A DNA stretch of 64,000 nt from an uncultured Bacilli bacterium (GTDB taxonomy: Bacteria > Bacillota_I > Bacilli_A > RF39 > UBA660), in assembly GCA_947632375.1 (NCBI GenBank), contig CANRPF010000002.1, positions 1-64,000 on the forward strand. Reading direction: 5' to 3'. The notes beneath the pieces are model-generated. The model had not been told where the DNA came from. It saw nothing but the letters and a program-made list of their open reading frames with translations, and did no database searches. Position numbers and translations under genes: made by a program. Shown one piece after another: positions 36,253-46,006 of the stretch. Positions within the stretch are counted from its first letter, which is position 1. Every line of letters begins with the position of its first letter.

Positions 36253-38235
36253 CTACTCCTTTCCTAAAACTAAAGCTTCATTAAATAAGAAATTTACATC
36301 TTTATGACTAACATATATTATAGTTTTATTTTTAAAATAATTTAACATATCTTTTATTATATCTACTTCTAATTTATAATCTACTTCTTTTAATACTTCA
36401 TCGAGTATAATTATATTTTTTGAATTTACTAAACTTCTTGCTAAAATAATTCTATTTCTTTCTCCACCACTAAGATTAGAATTATTTATTAGACTAGCAT
36501 TTAATCCCATTTTTTTTACACTATTTATATTATTTATTCTACAAATTTTAATTATATTATTTAAATATTTTTCATTAATTTTTTTATCTAAAGTTATATT
36601 TTTTAAAATTGTATCATCAAATAAACTATCATTTTGAGAGGTATAAGATATTAGTTTTTTTGTATTTAAGTTATTTAAGTCTATATTATCTAGTCTAACG
36701 CTACCTTCATAAGTATTAATTTCTTTAGATAATATTTTTAATAAAGTACTTTTTCCTATACCAGAAGGACCGCTTATTAATATTTTATCTTTATTTTTTA
36801 TAACTAAATTTATATTTTTTAGTATTTTATTATTATTTATTTCATATGATAATTTATTTATATTTATGTCTTTAAATTTTTTTATTATTTTATTTTTTTC
36901 ATGTAGAGTAACGGATAAGAAATCATTATTTTTTTTAATCATAGATTTTAAAAGAGAGTAAGTTGGATAATATTCTATTAATGATTTTAATTCTAAGATA
37001 ATATAATTAGTTAAAATAAATAATGTCATACTTGTAGAAAATGATATATTATTTTTTAAAAATAAGTATAGGATAATTAATATAAGACTATTTAATAATA
37101 TATTATTTACTAAATTTATTCTTAATATTTTTTTATTAATATTTATATTTAAATCGTTTTTTTTAATTAAATTATTATTTATATTTTTTATAAAGTAATC
37201 AAAACTATTTAAATTAATAATTGTCTCTATATTAGATATATAATCTATAATATTAGAATTATAGCTTTCTTCTAAATTTATAGAATATCTTATTTCGTTT
37301 ATAATACTTTTAAATATTCGTATATTATAAAAACAAAATATAGATAAAATAAATAATATCATTAAAGTTATTTTTATATTTAGTATTAATAGTAGTATTA
37401 TTATAAAACTAATCAGTATAACTTTATATATTATGTCTAAAAAATTAGAAATAAATTCTCTACTTATAGTATTTATTTCATTAAATCTTGTAACTATCTC
37501 ACCTTTTGGCTTTAATTTTAAATAATATAAAGGGAGTTTAAATAAATGAATAACAAATTCAGATATGAAGTTTAAATTGAAATTTGTTGTTATTTTTAAA
37601 ATCATATTATTTTTTATAATGGATAATATTTCACTAACTATAATAAATATTATCAATAAATATAAATAATTTAAATTCTTGTTTAATATATTTATTTCAA
37701 ATCCAATAATTAAAGTAAAAATAAGTATTAAAAAAGATAAAAATAATATCAATATATATTTTTGTTTATTATTTTTGATATTGTCTTTTAACTTTTTATT
37801 AATTATATTATTTTTTTTATAATAAGGTATTTTATTAATTGGAATAAAATATAATATAACCCCTGTAAACAAGTGATAGAATTCGTCTTTTTTTATTTTC
37901 TTTTTACCAACAGATGGATCCATTATAAAAACCGATTCTTTATCTATTTTATAAATTACTACATAATGATAAAAATTATTTTCTAGTTTTAGATGTACAA
38001 TTACAGGATAATTTATACTATCTATTTTATTTTTCTTTTCTCCATAAGAATTAAATCCTATTTTTTTAGAATAATTAACAAGTTCATATGCAGTAGTTCC
38101 ATATTCATTTGTATTAGTATTAATTCTTAATGTTTCTAAAGGGATATATCCTCCATAATATTTTATAATTGATAAAAGACAACATATACCACAATCACTA
38201 ACTTCTTCCTGTATAACCTCCTTTATTTTTTTCAT
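36253..38235 (-). CDS. Bacteriocin exporter: C39 peptidase-ABC transporter (PCAT)
   Basis: A 660-residue fusion that cleaves double-glycine leaders and exports the peptide. C39 peptidase at about 1-135: EEVSDCGICCLLSIIKYYGG with catalytic Cys, then FYHYVVIY (His) and MDPSVGKK (Asp). Six membrane helices at about 155-430. ATPase domain: Walker A GPSGIGKST, signature LSGGERNRIILAR, Walker B NIIILDE, switch His in YVSHKD. Slightly shorter than LagD/PCAT1 (about 700). The site GGGAG precedes the ATG. It is the first gene of an operon with peptides A and B. No immunity gene is visible. Confidence 0.9.
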   Translation of the reverse strand: MKKIKEVIQEEVSDCGICCLLSIIKYYGGYIPLETLRINTNTNEYGTTAYELVNYSKKIGFNSYGEKKNKIDSINYPVIVHLKLENNFYHYVVIYKIDKESVFIMDPSVGKKKIKKDEFYHLFTGVILYFIPINKIPYYKKNNIINKKLKDNIKNNKQKYILILFLSFLILIFTLIIGFEINILNKNLNYLYLLIIFIIVSEILSIIKNNMILKITTNFNLNFISEFVIHLFKLPLYYLKLKPKGEIVTRFNEINTISREFISNFLDIIYKVILISFIIILLLILNIKITLMILFILSIFCFYNIRIFKSIINEIRYSINLEESYNSNIIDYISNIETIINLNSFDYFIKNINNNLIKKNDLNININKKILRINLVNNILLNSLILIILYLFLKNNISFSTSMTLFILTNYIILELKSLIEYYPTYSLLKSMIKKNNDFLSVTLHEKNKIIKKFKDININKLSYEINNNKILKNINLVIKNKDKILISGPSGIGKSTLLKILSKEINTYEGSVRLDNIDLNNLNTKKLISYTSQNDSLFDDTILKNITLDKKINEKYLNNIIKICRINNINSVKKMGLNASLINNSNLSGGERNRIILARSLVNSKNIIILDEVLKEVDYKLEVDIIKDMLNYFKNKTIIYVSHKDVNFLFNEALVLGKE

Positions 38236-38284
38236 TATTTGCTCCCTTCATAATATATATTGAAGATTTTTTGGTATTTCCTTT

Positions 38285-38311
38285 AAAAAAAAAGATACTT
38301 TTAAGTATCTT
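38285..38311 (-). terminator. Terminator of murB
   Basis: AAGATACTT / AAGTATCTT stem followed by a run of nine or so T on the minus strand. Confidence 0.85.
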
Positions 38312-39185
38312 CATTATAATCTATTATTATTTGTTCTAAAACTAAATCTCTATTTGTTTCTACTTTAACTTTATTTTTAATATATAATATTAAATCTTTT
38401 ATATCTTTAGAAGTAGCTTTATTTTTATTAATTATAAAATTAGCATGTTTATTAGAAACGTATGCTCCATTAATATGGTATCCTTTTAAATTTAAATCTT
38501 CTATTAGTTTTCCTGCACTAATATCAGAAAAGTTTTTAAAAACGCTTCCTGCATTTGGATATTCTAAAGGTTGTTTTTCTAATCTTTGTTGCATATTTTT
38601 CTTAATAATATTATTCATAATTTCTTTAGAACTTTTATTTAAAGTAAATTTTGCTGATAAAATTATTTTTTTATTATCATGTTTAAATAAACTATTTCTA
38701 TATTCAAATTTACAATCCTTTTTTAATATTTCTTTAACTTCCATATTTTCTAAATATTTTACTGAAATTAAGTTATCACTTATGTTACTATTAAAACTAC
38801 CTACATTTTGACTTATTGCACCACCTAAAGAACCAGGTATTCCATATAAATTTTCTAATCCACTTAAGTTATTATTTATACAAATATTAATAAATTGATT
38901 TAAAAGTATACCTGCTGATACTTCTACATTAACACCGTCTATTTTTATATCATTTAAATAATCTAAAAGTATAATTGCTCCATCAAAGTCTTCATCAGGA
39001 AGTATTACATTACTTCCTTTTCCTAATATTATATATTTAATATTGTTTTTATTTAAGTAATCTATTAATTTTATTAATTTATCTTGATCATATGGTTTTA
39101 TTAAATATTTAGCTTTTCCACCTATTTTATAAGTGTTATACTTTTTTAAATCTTCATTTTCTAATATAGTTCCTAGCTCTTTCAT
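38301..39185 (-). CDS. murB: UDP-N-acetylenolpyruvoylglucosamine reductase
   Basis: A 294-residue FAD enzyme making UDP-MurNAc. The FAD-binding part holds ILGKGSNVILPDEDFDG and LYGIPGSLGGAISQNVGSF; the catalytic region has EYRNSLFK and PNAGSVFKNF (catalytic Ser). Type II, as in Bacillus. The site GGTGAT precedes the ATG. Confidence 0.95.
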   Translation of the reverse strand: MKELGTILENEDLKKYNTYKIGGKAKYLIKPYDQDKLIKLIDYLNKNNIKYIILGKGSNVILPDEDFDGAIILLDYLNDIKIDGVNVEVSAGILLNQFINICINNNLSGLENLYGIPGSLGGAISQNVGSFNSNISDNLISVKYLENMEVKEILKKDCKFEYRNSLFKHDNKKIILSAKFTLNKSSKEIMNNIIKKNMQQRLEKQPLEYPNAGSVFKNFSDISAGKLIEDLNLKGYHINGAYVSNKHANFIINKNKATSKDIKDLILYIKNKVKVETNRDLVLEQIIIDYNEDT

Positions 39186-39232
39186 ATAATCACCAAGTTA
39201 ATTTTATCATATTAAATTTTTAATGTAAAATA

Positions 39233-39922
39233 CTATACTTTCATAGTAGCTTTAAGTCTTTTTATGACTTTTTTTTCTATTCTTGAAATGTATGATTGAC
39301 TAATTCCTAACATTAAAGCAACTTCTTTTTGAGTATATTCATCAGTATTATTTAGTCCATATCTTAGTTTCATAATATGTCTTTCTCTTTTGCTAAGGGA
39401 ATTTAATTCTTTTTCTAATAAGTTTTTATCTATTTTGGCTTCAAATTCTTTATAAACTATATCTTCATCAGTACCTAATATATCTTCTAAATGTAGTTCA
39501 TTTCCTTCAGAATCATAATTAAGAGCATCTTCAAAACTTATTTCTGTTTTTCTTTTTTTATTTTTTCTTAAGAACATAAGTATTTCATTTGCAATACATC
39601 TAGAACAATAGGTTGCTAATTTAATATTTTTATCTATATTATAAGTATTTATTCCTTTTATTAATCCTATAGAACCTATACTTACTAAATCTTCTAAATC
39701 TACTCCTGTATTTTCATATTTTTTAGCTAAAAAAACTACTAATCTTATATTATGTTCTATTAATTTATTTCGAGCTTCCATATCTCCTTGTTTACTCAAA
39801 GTTAAATAATTTAATTCTTCTTCTTGACTTAGTGGTGGAGGTAATATATCTGTACTTCCTAAAAATAAACATATATTTTCTTTTTTTAATATCTTTTTAA
39901 TTAATTCTATAAGTTTTTTCAT
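39233..39922 (-). CDS. sigE: Sporulation sigma factor SigE
   Basis: A 229-residue sigma-70 family factor that directs early mother-cell transcription. LPPPLSQEEE follows a basic, amphipathic pro-sequence of about 25 residues, which SpoIIGA would remove. Region 2 (NIRLVVFLAKKYENTGVDLEDLVS), YCSRCIANEILMFLR and region 4 (EVALMLGISQSYISRIEKK) closely follow Bacillus SigE. Its ATG overlaps the spoIIGA stop by 4 bases (ATGA). Confidence 0.93.
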   Translation of the reverse strand: MKKLIELIKKILKKENICLFLGSTDILPPPLSQEEELNYLTLSKQGDMEARNKLIEHNIRLVVFLAKKYENTGVDLEDLVSIGSIGLIKGINTYNIDKNIKLATYCSRCIANEILMFLRKNKKRKTEISFEDALNYDSEGNELHLEDILGTDEDIVYKEFEAKIDKNLLEKELNSLSKRERHIMKLRYGLNNTDEYTQKEVALMLGISQSYISRIEKKVIKRLKATMKV

Positions 39923-40680
39923 ATATCAAATAACCTTTCATTTAAAATACAATCTACTTTAAAATTATTTTCAGAAATTCCTATTAGTACATTTTTTATA
40001 ATTTTATTTTCTAATAAAATATATTCACAACTAATACATTTTAGTAATCCATTATTATTTAATGATTTAAAAGGAACATATAATATTTTTTTACCTCTTA
40101 AATCAATATATTTTTTATTAACTAAAATAATCGGCCGTCCAAAATATGGATCAATTAATTTATTACCTGTATCTAAAAATGCATCTAGTTTTAATTCTTT
40201 TGTTTTAAATTTTATAGTTATTTTATAAGAAGTATTTATAATTTTTTTTAATTTTAAATATTCTTTTATATAAAGATATATTATTAATGGACTAATTAAG
40301 ATAAGTATTATTAAGTTTATACTATATCCATTATTTATAAAAATAAACTTATTTACTTTATATCCTAAAGAATTATTTATTAAATATAAAGTTCCTCCTA
40401 ATATAATAGAATTTACATATAAATAAGTAATATTATTTTTAAAATCTTTTATTCCAAAAGTAACTAATATCATTAATATACTAAGTATAATTTTTATAAT
40501 ATTTAAAATAAGTGTACTTATTTTAAAAAATAAAATTAAAATAGATAAACTTCCCGTTAAAGCACCTAAAAATATTCTTATAATTTTAGTGTTTTTTTTA
40601 AGTAAAAATTTAACAGATGATAATATATAAAAATCCATAATAAAGTTTATTAGTATTACTATGTCTAAGTATATAACCAT
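39919..40680 (-). CDS. spoIIGA: Sigma-E processing peptidase SpoIIGA
   Basis: A 253-residue membrane aspartic protease that activates pro-sigma-E. Five hydrophobic helices (about 1-145), then a soluble protease half with the active-site LDAFLDTGNKLIDPYFG. Somewhat shorter than B. subtilis (309). It ends in TGA, which shows TGA is a stop here. The site GGTGAT precedes the ATG. It sits downstream of ftsAZ, as in Bacillus. Confidence 0.92.
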   Translation of the reverse strand: MVIYLDIVILINFIMDFYILSSVKFLLKKNTKIIRIFLGALTGSLSILILFFKISTLILNIIKIILSILMILVTFGIKDFKNNITYLYVNSIILGGTLYLINNSLGYKVNKFIFINNGYSINLIILILISPLIIYLYIKEYLKLKKIINTSYKITIKFKTKELKLDAFLDTGNKLIDPYFGRPIILVNKKYIDLRGKKILYVPFKSLNNNGLLKCISCEYILLENKIIKNVLIGISENNFKVDCILNERLFDI

Positions 40681-40726
40681 ATTATCACCAATATTATAAT
40701 AATATTTAATTTAAAAAAATTATGTC

Positions 40727-40757
40727 AAAAAAAAGAATAGCTTTCGCTAATTCTTAA
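40727..40757 (-). terminator. Terminator of ftsAZ
   Basis: AAGAAT(T)AGC / GCTATTCTT with a GAAA tetraloop (minus strand), followed by a run of T. Confidence 0.85.
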
Positions 40758-41818
40758 AAATCATCTCTATCTCTTAAGAAAGATGGAATATCAAAATCTG
40801 TTTCTTCTGGTTCATTCTTTTGACTTCTTGAAGGTGTACTTTCTCTTTCATCTAAATAATTCTTAGCTTCACTATCTTCAAAGCCTGTTGCTATTACAGT
40901 AACAATTACTTCATCATTTAAATTTTCATTAATTACTGCACCAAATATAATATTAATATCTGTATTAGCACTTTGTCTTACTATTTCAGCAGCATCTTCT
41001 GCTTCAAATAATGTTAATGAATTACCACCTGTAACGTTAATAATTGCATCTGTTGCACCATCTATACTTGTTTCTAAAAGTGGACTAGATACAGCTTGTT
41101 TTGCAGCTTCGATAGCTCTGTTTTCTCCTACACCTAATCCTATACCGATAAGTGCATTTCCTCTTTTTTCCATAACTGCTTTAACATCAGCAAAGTCAAG
41201 GTTAACTAATCCTGAAACAGCAATTAAATCACTAATAGATTGTACTCCTCTATGTAAAACGTTATCAACTTCTTTGAATGCTTCTACCATCGGAGTTGAT
41301 TTATCAATAATATCTCTTAATCTATCATTTGGTATTACTATCAAAGTATCTACATGTTTTTTTAATTCATCTAATCCTAGTATAGCTTGTTCCATTCTTC
41401 TTTTACCTTCAAATCTAAATGGTTTAGTTACTATACCAACAGTTAAAGCTCCTAAATTTTGTGCAATTTCAGCTATGACAGGTGCAGCACCTGTACCTGT
41501 TCCACCACCCATTCCGCAAGTTACGAAAATCATATCGGCACCTTTTAGAGCTTCTACTATTTCATTTTTACTTTCTAAAGCTGCTTCTCTTCCTACCTCA
41601 GGATTAGCTCCAGCACCTAATCCATTAGTTATATCTTTACCTATTTGCAATCTATTTTCTGCTTTAGAAGAATTTAAAACTTGCAAATCTGTATTAGCAA
41701 CTATAAATTCAACGCCCTTTACTCCTGATTCAATCATTCGGTTAACAGCATTACAACCACCGCCACCTACTCCTATAACTTTAATTTTTGCTATCTGATC
41801 CATTTGTAAATCAAACAT
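40754..41818 (-). CDS. ftsZ: Cell division protein FtsZ
   Basis: A 354-residue tubulin-like GTPase forming the Z ring. [13 protein letters not shown], the tubulin signature [14 protein letters not shown], and NDRLRDI are intact. The C-terminal linker is short and ends in the conserved binding peptide [14 protein letters not shown], which contacts FtsA and others. GGGAGCG precedes the ATG. Confidence 0.98.
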   Translation of the reverse strand: MFDLQMDQIAKIKVIGVGGGGCNAVNRMIESGVKGVEFIVANTDLQVLNSSKAENRLQIGKDITNGLGAGANPEVGREAALESKNEIVEALKGADMIFVTCGMGGGTGTGAAPVIAEIAQNLGALTVGIVTKPFRFEGKRRMEQAILGLDELKKHVDTLIVIPNDRLRDIIDKSTPMVEAFKEVDNVLHRGVQSISDLIAVSGLVNLDFADVKAVMEKRGNALIGIGLGVGENRAIEAAKQAVSSPLLETSIDGATDAIINVTGGNSLTLFEAEDAAEIVRQSANTDINIIFGAVINENLNDEVIVTVIATGFEDSEAKNYLDERESTPSRSQKNEPEETDFDIPSFLRDRDDF

Positions 41819-41832
41819 TATTCCACGCTCCC

Positions 41833-43074
41833 TTAATTATCAAAAAAGTATCCAAAGACTTTTCCTAGTATTGAATCACTTGCTACATTAATTCTTTTTT
41901 CACTAGATGTTAATACTTCAATATCATCTTCTGAAAATATAGAAAAATCCTTATCTTTCATATTTAATTTATTATTAAAATTTTTAATCATTCCTACTGA
42001 TGTAGAGTATTTATTATCTCTAACACCTATTATATTGACATCTCCAAAAGTAACATTTTTTCCAAATACACTTTCTGCTAGTATATGAAAATCCTTTATT
42101 TCTGTCAATCCTCCTGTTATTATTATATAACTAATTTCTTTCTTTGTTAAGTAATTTATCTCTTTTTTTGCATTTTTTAAAATATCTAGCAATCTAGAAG
42201 ATACAATTTCTGTTAATTCATATTGATTAATTTCTACTTTTTCACCTAAATTATTTATAACTGTTGTTACTTCTTTAGGATTTGCAAATTGTTTTGAAGC
42301 AAGTGCATATCTTTCTTTTAATAACTTACTATCATTTAATTTAGTTTTATACATAAATGAAATATCTTTATCTATATTTTCACCAGAGTTTAAAATAACT
42401 TTTTCATTTACTAATATTCCTTTATAAAATGATGAAATACTAGTTTTACCAGCTCCAAGATTTATAATAATACCATTATTAGATCTTAAAAATTCATTAT
42501 CAAATAAAGCATAGTCTGCAATGCTACCAAGCATTATATCAACTACTTCAATATTACATTTTTCTATTGCTTTTATAAATGAATATGTATTTTTCTTAGG
42601 AGCACTTACTATTAAACTATTTAGTTTAAGTTTACTTCCCATTAATCCTAGAGGATTTTTTACTACATTATCATCTAATCTATAATCTATAGGAATGACT
42701 GTTATTAATTCATGTAATTCATCTATTTTATTATATACATTTGTCTGCATTATTCTTGAGATATCATTTTTAGTAACTATTCCATCATCGTTAGTAATTG
42801 AATTGACTCCTTCACCTTTTGTAAAACGTAAGTCGAATTCAGGAACAGCTGCAACTACTTTTTTTATTTTTAATCCAAGAAGTTCTTCTGCTTTTTTTAG
42901 CGCTTTTTTTATTGAATAAACTGTATCTTCAAAATTTTCTATTAATCCGTTTTTAATTCCTCTTGTCTCTTCAGAAATTGCACATAATATATTTACCCTG
43001 TCCCTTATTATTTCTGCAACTACAAGTTTAATTGAATTTGTACCAATATCAATACTACTCAATATTCTTCTCAA
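41833..43074 (-). CDS. ftsA: Cell division protein FtsA
   Basis: A 413-residue actin-like protein that tethers FtsZ to the membrane. [14 protein letters not shown] (phosphate 1), [13 protein letters not shown] and [11 protein letters not shown] are the actin-fold nucleotide motifs; the last residues form the amphipathic membrane helix ([13 protein letters not shown]). The start is TTG, 7 bases after AGGAGTG. Cotranscribed with ftsZ (14-base gap). Confidence 0.93.
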   Translation of the reverse strand: MRRILSSIDIGTNSIKLVVAEIIRDRVNILCAISEETRGIKNGLIENFEDTVYSIKKALKKAEELLGLKIKKVVAAVPEFDLRFTKGEGVNSITNDDGIVTKNDISRIMQTNVYNKIDELHELITVIPIDYRLDDNVVKNPLGLMGSKLKLNSLIVSAPKKNTYSFIKAIEKCNIEVVDIMLGSIADYALFDNEFLRSNNGIIINLGAGKTSISSFYKGILVNEKVILNSGENIDKDISFMYKTKLNDSKLLKERYALASKQFANPKEVTTVINNLGEKVEINQYELTEIVSSRLLDILKNAKKEINYLTKKEISYIIITGGLTEIKDFHILAESVFGKNVTFGDVNIIGVRDNKYSTSVGMIKNFNNKLNMKDKDFSIFSEDDIEVLTSSEKRINVASDSILGKVFGYFFDN

Positions 43075-43140
43075 AGCGCATCACTCCTACGATATAAAAC
43101 AATTATACTATAAATGTTTAATATTCTCAATAAAAATATA

Positions 43141-43168
43141 TTTTTCTTTTTTAAATACATGGTATAAT
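43141..43168 (+). promoter_or_regulatory. Promoter of murT-gatD
   Basis: TTTTTC (43141-43146), a 16-base spacer and extended -10 TGGTATAAT (TATAAT at 43163-43168). The leader would be short. Confidence 0.5.
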
Positions 43169-43183
43169 AAATTTGGTGATAAC

Positions 43184-44527
43184 ATGAAGACTACTTTTTT
43201 AATACTTTATAATAAGTTGTTAACTCTAATTCTTAAAATATTTAAAAGAAATGCTAGTGTATTTCCTGGTAGCTTGGTAGTAAAACATGATAAAAATATT
43301 TTAAAAAAAATAAATTATCCTAAGTATGTTATTGGTATAACAGGAAGTAGTGGTAAGGGTTCTACTGTTAATTTAGTTGAATATCTTTTGAGAAAAAATG
43401 GATATAAAGTTGTATGGAATAAAAGTGGTTCTAATTTAATTAATGCTGCTGTTACTTTAATATTAAATAATACTAATCCGTTTAATAAAAAAATGGATGC
43501 TGATGTTCTTTTAATGGAATTAGATGAATCATTTATATCTAAAATATTTGATAAAAATACTTTAACACATCTTTTAATAACTAATATAACTAGAGATCAA
43601 CCATCAAGAAATGGTCATCCTGAATTAGTTTTAAATAAAATAATTAATTCTATTGGTGATAATACTCATGTAATTATAAATGCTGATGATCCTTTTTTAA
43701 ATAAAATAAAATATATTCATAATGGTCTTATTACTACTTATGGTGTTGGTAAAACTAAATATGATTCTTTAACTCCACATAATAATTCTGTAGATAGTGC
43801 TTATTGTCCTATATGTGGTACTAAATTAAAATATTCTTATTATCATACAGGTCATATTGGAAATTATAAATGTAAAAAATGTGATTTTTCTAGAGAAAAA
43901 GTAAATTTTGAAGCGAATGATGTTGATTTAAAAAAACAATTTATTACAATTAATAATTCTATTTATCATATTAATAAAGATGTATTTTTTGCAGTTTATT
44001 ATACTTTAGCAGCTTATACTTTATGTAAAGTTATAGGACTTAAAGATAATGAATTAAAACATTATTTAAATGATGAACCTTTAGAATCTAAGAGAATGAA
44101 ACAGTTATCTATCGATAATAGATTAGTAAATATGATAGAAAGTAAAAATGAAAATAATTTAAGTTATTATGAAGCAATACATTATATAAAAGAACAAAAT
44201 AAAAAGAAAACTATTATTTTAGGATTTGATAATGTATCTAGAAGATATAAATATAATGATTTAAGTTGGTTATATGATGTTGATTTTGAGTTATTAAGTG
44301 ATGATAAGTATATTGATAAAATATTTATTATTGGTAGATTTAGATATGATGTTTTAACGAGATTAAGTTATGCAAATATTGATATGAATAAAGTTATATT
44401 AATTGATAATATTAATACTTTAATAAAAAGAGTTAAAGAAGAAAGTTCTGGAGAAATTTATACTATGGTTTGTTTTGATATGACTAGTGTTATAAAAAAG
44501 AAAATAAATGGTGATAAAAATGAATAA
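43184..44527 (+). CDS. murT: Lipid II isoglutaminyl synthase subunit MurT
   Basis: A 447-residue Mur-ligase-like enzyme that amidates the D-Glu of lipid II with ammonia from GatD. ATP-binding ITGSSGKGSTVN (about 52-63), the zinc ribbon inserted in the middle domain (C208, C211, C230, C233) and the C-terminal domain (DLSWLYDVDFE, with the conserved Asp) are present. The site GGTGAT precedes the ATG. Cotranscribed with gatD; the two overlap by 8 bases from the chosen gatD start. Confidence 0.92.
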   Translation: MKTTFLILYNKLLTLILKIFKRNASVFPGSLVVKHDKNILKKINYPKYVIGITGSSGKGSTVNLVEYLLRKNGYKVVWNKSGSNLINAAVTLILNNTNPFNKKMDADVLLMELDESFISKIFDKNTLTHLLITNITRDQPSRNGHPELVLNKIINSIGDNTHVIINADDPFLNKIKYIHNGLITTYGVGKTKYDSLTPHNNSVDSAYCPICGTKLKYSYYHTGHIGNYKCKKCDFSREKVNFEANDVDLKKQFITINNSIYHINKDVFFAVYYTLAAYTLCKVIGLKDNELKHYLNDEPLESKRMKQLSIDNRLVNMIESKNENNLSYYEAIHYIKEQNKKKTIILGFDNVSRRYKYNDLSWLYDVDFELLSDDKYIDKIFIIGRFRYDVLTRLSYANIDMNKVILIDNINTLIKRVKEESSGEIYTMVCFDMTSVIKKKINGDKNE

Positions 44528-45230
44528 GATTTATATAGCTCATTTATATTATGATTTAATGAATTTGTATGGAGAAAATGGTAATATTCTTGCTTTAGAA
44601 AAAGCTTTTAATGATCAAGATTTATATACTGAAGTAGTTAATCTTACAATTGGAGATAAAATAGATTTTAATAAATATGATATTTATTATATTGGTTCTG
44701 GAAGTGAAGCTAATCAGTTATTAGTTATTAATGATATTTTAAAATATAAAGATGATTTATTAAATGCTATAGAAAATGGAAAATGCTTTGTGTTTACAGG
44801 AAATAGTATAGAGTTATTAGGTAAATATATTGAGAAGACTAATGAGGAAAAAATTGATACTTTAGATATTTTTGATTTTTATTCTAAAGAATTAGATAAA
44901 AGGATTGTTGGTGAACAAGTTATGGAAGTTCCTTTTATTAAAGAATCTATTATAGGTTTTCAAAATAGACAGTGTGTTACTAATATAAAAAATAATCACT
45001 TATTTGAAGTGATTGATGGCTATGCTGATAATAATAAATCTAAATATGAAGGAATTCATTATAAGAATTTATATGCAACATATACAATTGGTCCTTTACT
45101 TATTAGAAATCCTTATTTTAAAGATTATATTATAAAAAGTATTTTAGATGAAAAAGATATATTATATTCAAGTGTTAATGTTATTGATGAAAAAGCATAT
45201 AATGAATATGTTAAAAATTTTATTTCATAA
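44520..45230 (+). CDS. gatD: Lipid II isoglutaminyl synthase subunit GatD, catalytic residues missing
   Basis: A 236-residue class I glutamine amidotransferase-like protein. The opening IAHLYYDLMNLYGENGN and the late GPLLIRNPYF are typical GatD, and R128 is conserved. But the nucleophile position, Cys94 in S. aureus within an ICGGYQLLG-type motif, is Thr93 here (VFTGNSIELLG), and the catalytic His189 of TYxHGPLL is Ile190 (TYTIGPLL). The glutaminase should therefore be dead. The start is the ATG after GGTGAT; an ATG four codons earlier lies in front of that site. Confidence 0.85.
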   Translation: MNKIYIAHLYYDLMNLYGENGNILALEKAFNDQDLYTEVVNLTIGDKIDFNKYDIYYIGSGSEANQLLVINDILKYKDDLLNAIENGKCFVFTGNSIELLGKYIEKTNEEKIDTLDIFDFYSKELDKRIVGEQVMEVPFIKESIIGFQNRQCVTNIKNNHLFEVIDGYADNNKSKYEGIHYKNLYATYTIGPLLIRNPYFKDYIIKSILDEKDILYSSVNVIDEKAYNEYVKNFIS

Positions 45231-45255
45231 AAAAAGTGATTACTCACTATTTTAA
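45228..45255. terminator. Bidirectional terminator between gatD and rplT
   Basis: AAAGTGA / TCACT(A)TTT stem with a 4-base loop, T-runs on both strands (TTTT plus; TTTTTTT minus). Confidence 0.75.
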
Positions 45256-45792
45256 AGATGATATTAATTCATCTTTTTTCATTGTAGTATAACCACTTAT
45301 TCCTTTTTCTTTAGCTAATTTTTTTAATTCTGCTACTGTCATATCTTTTAAATCTACAGTTTTTGTTTCTTTTTTAGCTTCTTTTTTTGGAGCTTCTTCT
45401 TTTTTAGATAATGCTACATTTGTATTAACTTTTTTTCCTTCTAATGCAGATTTAGCAGCATCTACTAAGCCTTTAAACATTTCTGGTTCATTAACTGCAA
45501 GTTCACTTAACATCTTTCTGTTTATTTCTATTCCAGCTTTATTTAAACCATTTATGAATTTAGAATAACTAATACCATTTAATCTACATCCAGCATTAAT
45601 TCTTGTAATCCATAATTTTCTAAAGTTTCTTTTATTTGCACGTCTATCTCTAAATGCATAAACTCCACTATGGAATGTTTGTTCTTGAGCTGTTTTATAT
45701 AATCTATGTTTACTTCCAAAATATCCTTTAGCAGCTTTTAAAACTTTTCTTCTTCTGTTTTTTGCAACTGCTCCACCTTTAACTCTTGTCAT
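45247..45792 (-). CDS. rplT: Ribosomal protein L20 with extra C-terminal Rho-N-like domain
   Basis: A 181-residue protein. Residues 1 to about 117 are ordinary L20 ([16 protein letters not shown] ... [19 protein letters not shown]). A Lys/Glu/Ala-rich linker (about 118-145) leads to [19 protein letters not shown] ... [10 protein letters not shown], which has the pattern of the Rho N-terminal / SAP-like helix-extended-loop-helix fold that binds nucleic acids. L20 alone is about 119 residues. L20 also represses its own operon through the leader. Third gene of infC-rpmI-rplT. Confidence 0.93.
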   Translation of the reverse strand: MTRVKGGAVAKNRRRKVLKAAKGYFGSKHRLYKTAQEQTFHSGVYAFRDRRANKRNFRKLWITRINAGCRLNGISYSKFINGLNKAGIEINRKMLSELAVNEPEMFKGLVDAAKSALEGKKVNTNVALSKKEEAPKKEAKKETKTVDLKDMTVAELKKLAKEKGISGYTTMKKDELISSLK

Positions 45793-45804
45793 TTCACTTC
45801 ACCA

Positions 45805-45993
45805 TTAGATGACATTTTTTAATTTGTCAACTGTTCCTTTCGCTAATTTTCCAGCTTTTCTTCTTTGTCTAACTGCTTTTGCTGTATCCTTTGCAGTTTG
45901 GTGATTTCCACCGCTTTTTTTATAAGTAATTACTCCACTTTTGTGTTTTTTTAATACTTTACTACTAGATTTATGTGTTTTTTGCTTTGGCAT
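45805..45993 (-). CDS. rpmI: Ribosomal protein L35
   Basis: A 62-residue basic protein, MPKQKTHKSSSKVLKKHKSG..., with the RQRRKAGKLAKG block of the family. AAGGAGG precedes the ATG. Second gene of the operon. Confidence 0.96.
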   Translation of the reverse strand: MPKQKTHKSSSKVLKKHKSGVITYKKSGGNHQTAKDTAKAVRQRRKAGKLAKGTVDKLKNVI

Positions 45994-46006
45994 AATAATC
46001 TCCTCC

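Noticed and set aside
36110..36307. A 65-residue plus-strand frame
   Set aside because: It is antisense to bacteriocin peptide A and the end of the exporter, both of which have good sites and leader motifs.
41274..41798. A 174-residue plus-strand frame
   Set aside because: It lies wholly antisense to ftsZ, which is certain; its Pro/Ala-rich product is a shadow of the FtsZ GTPase codons.
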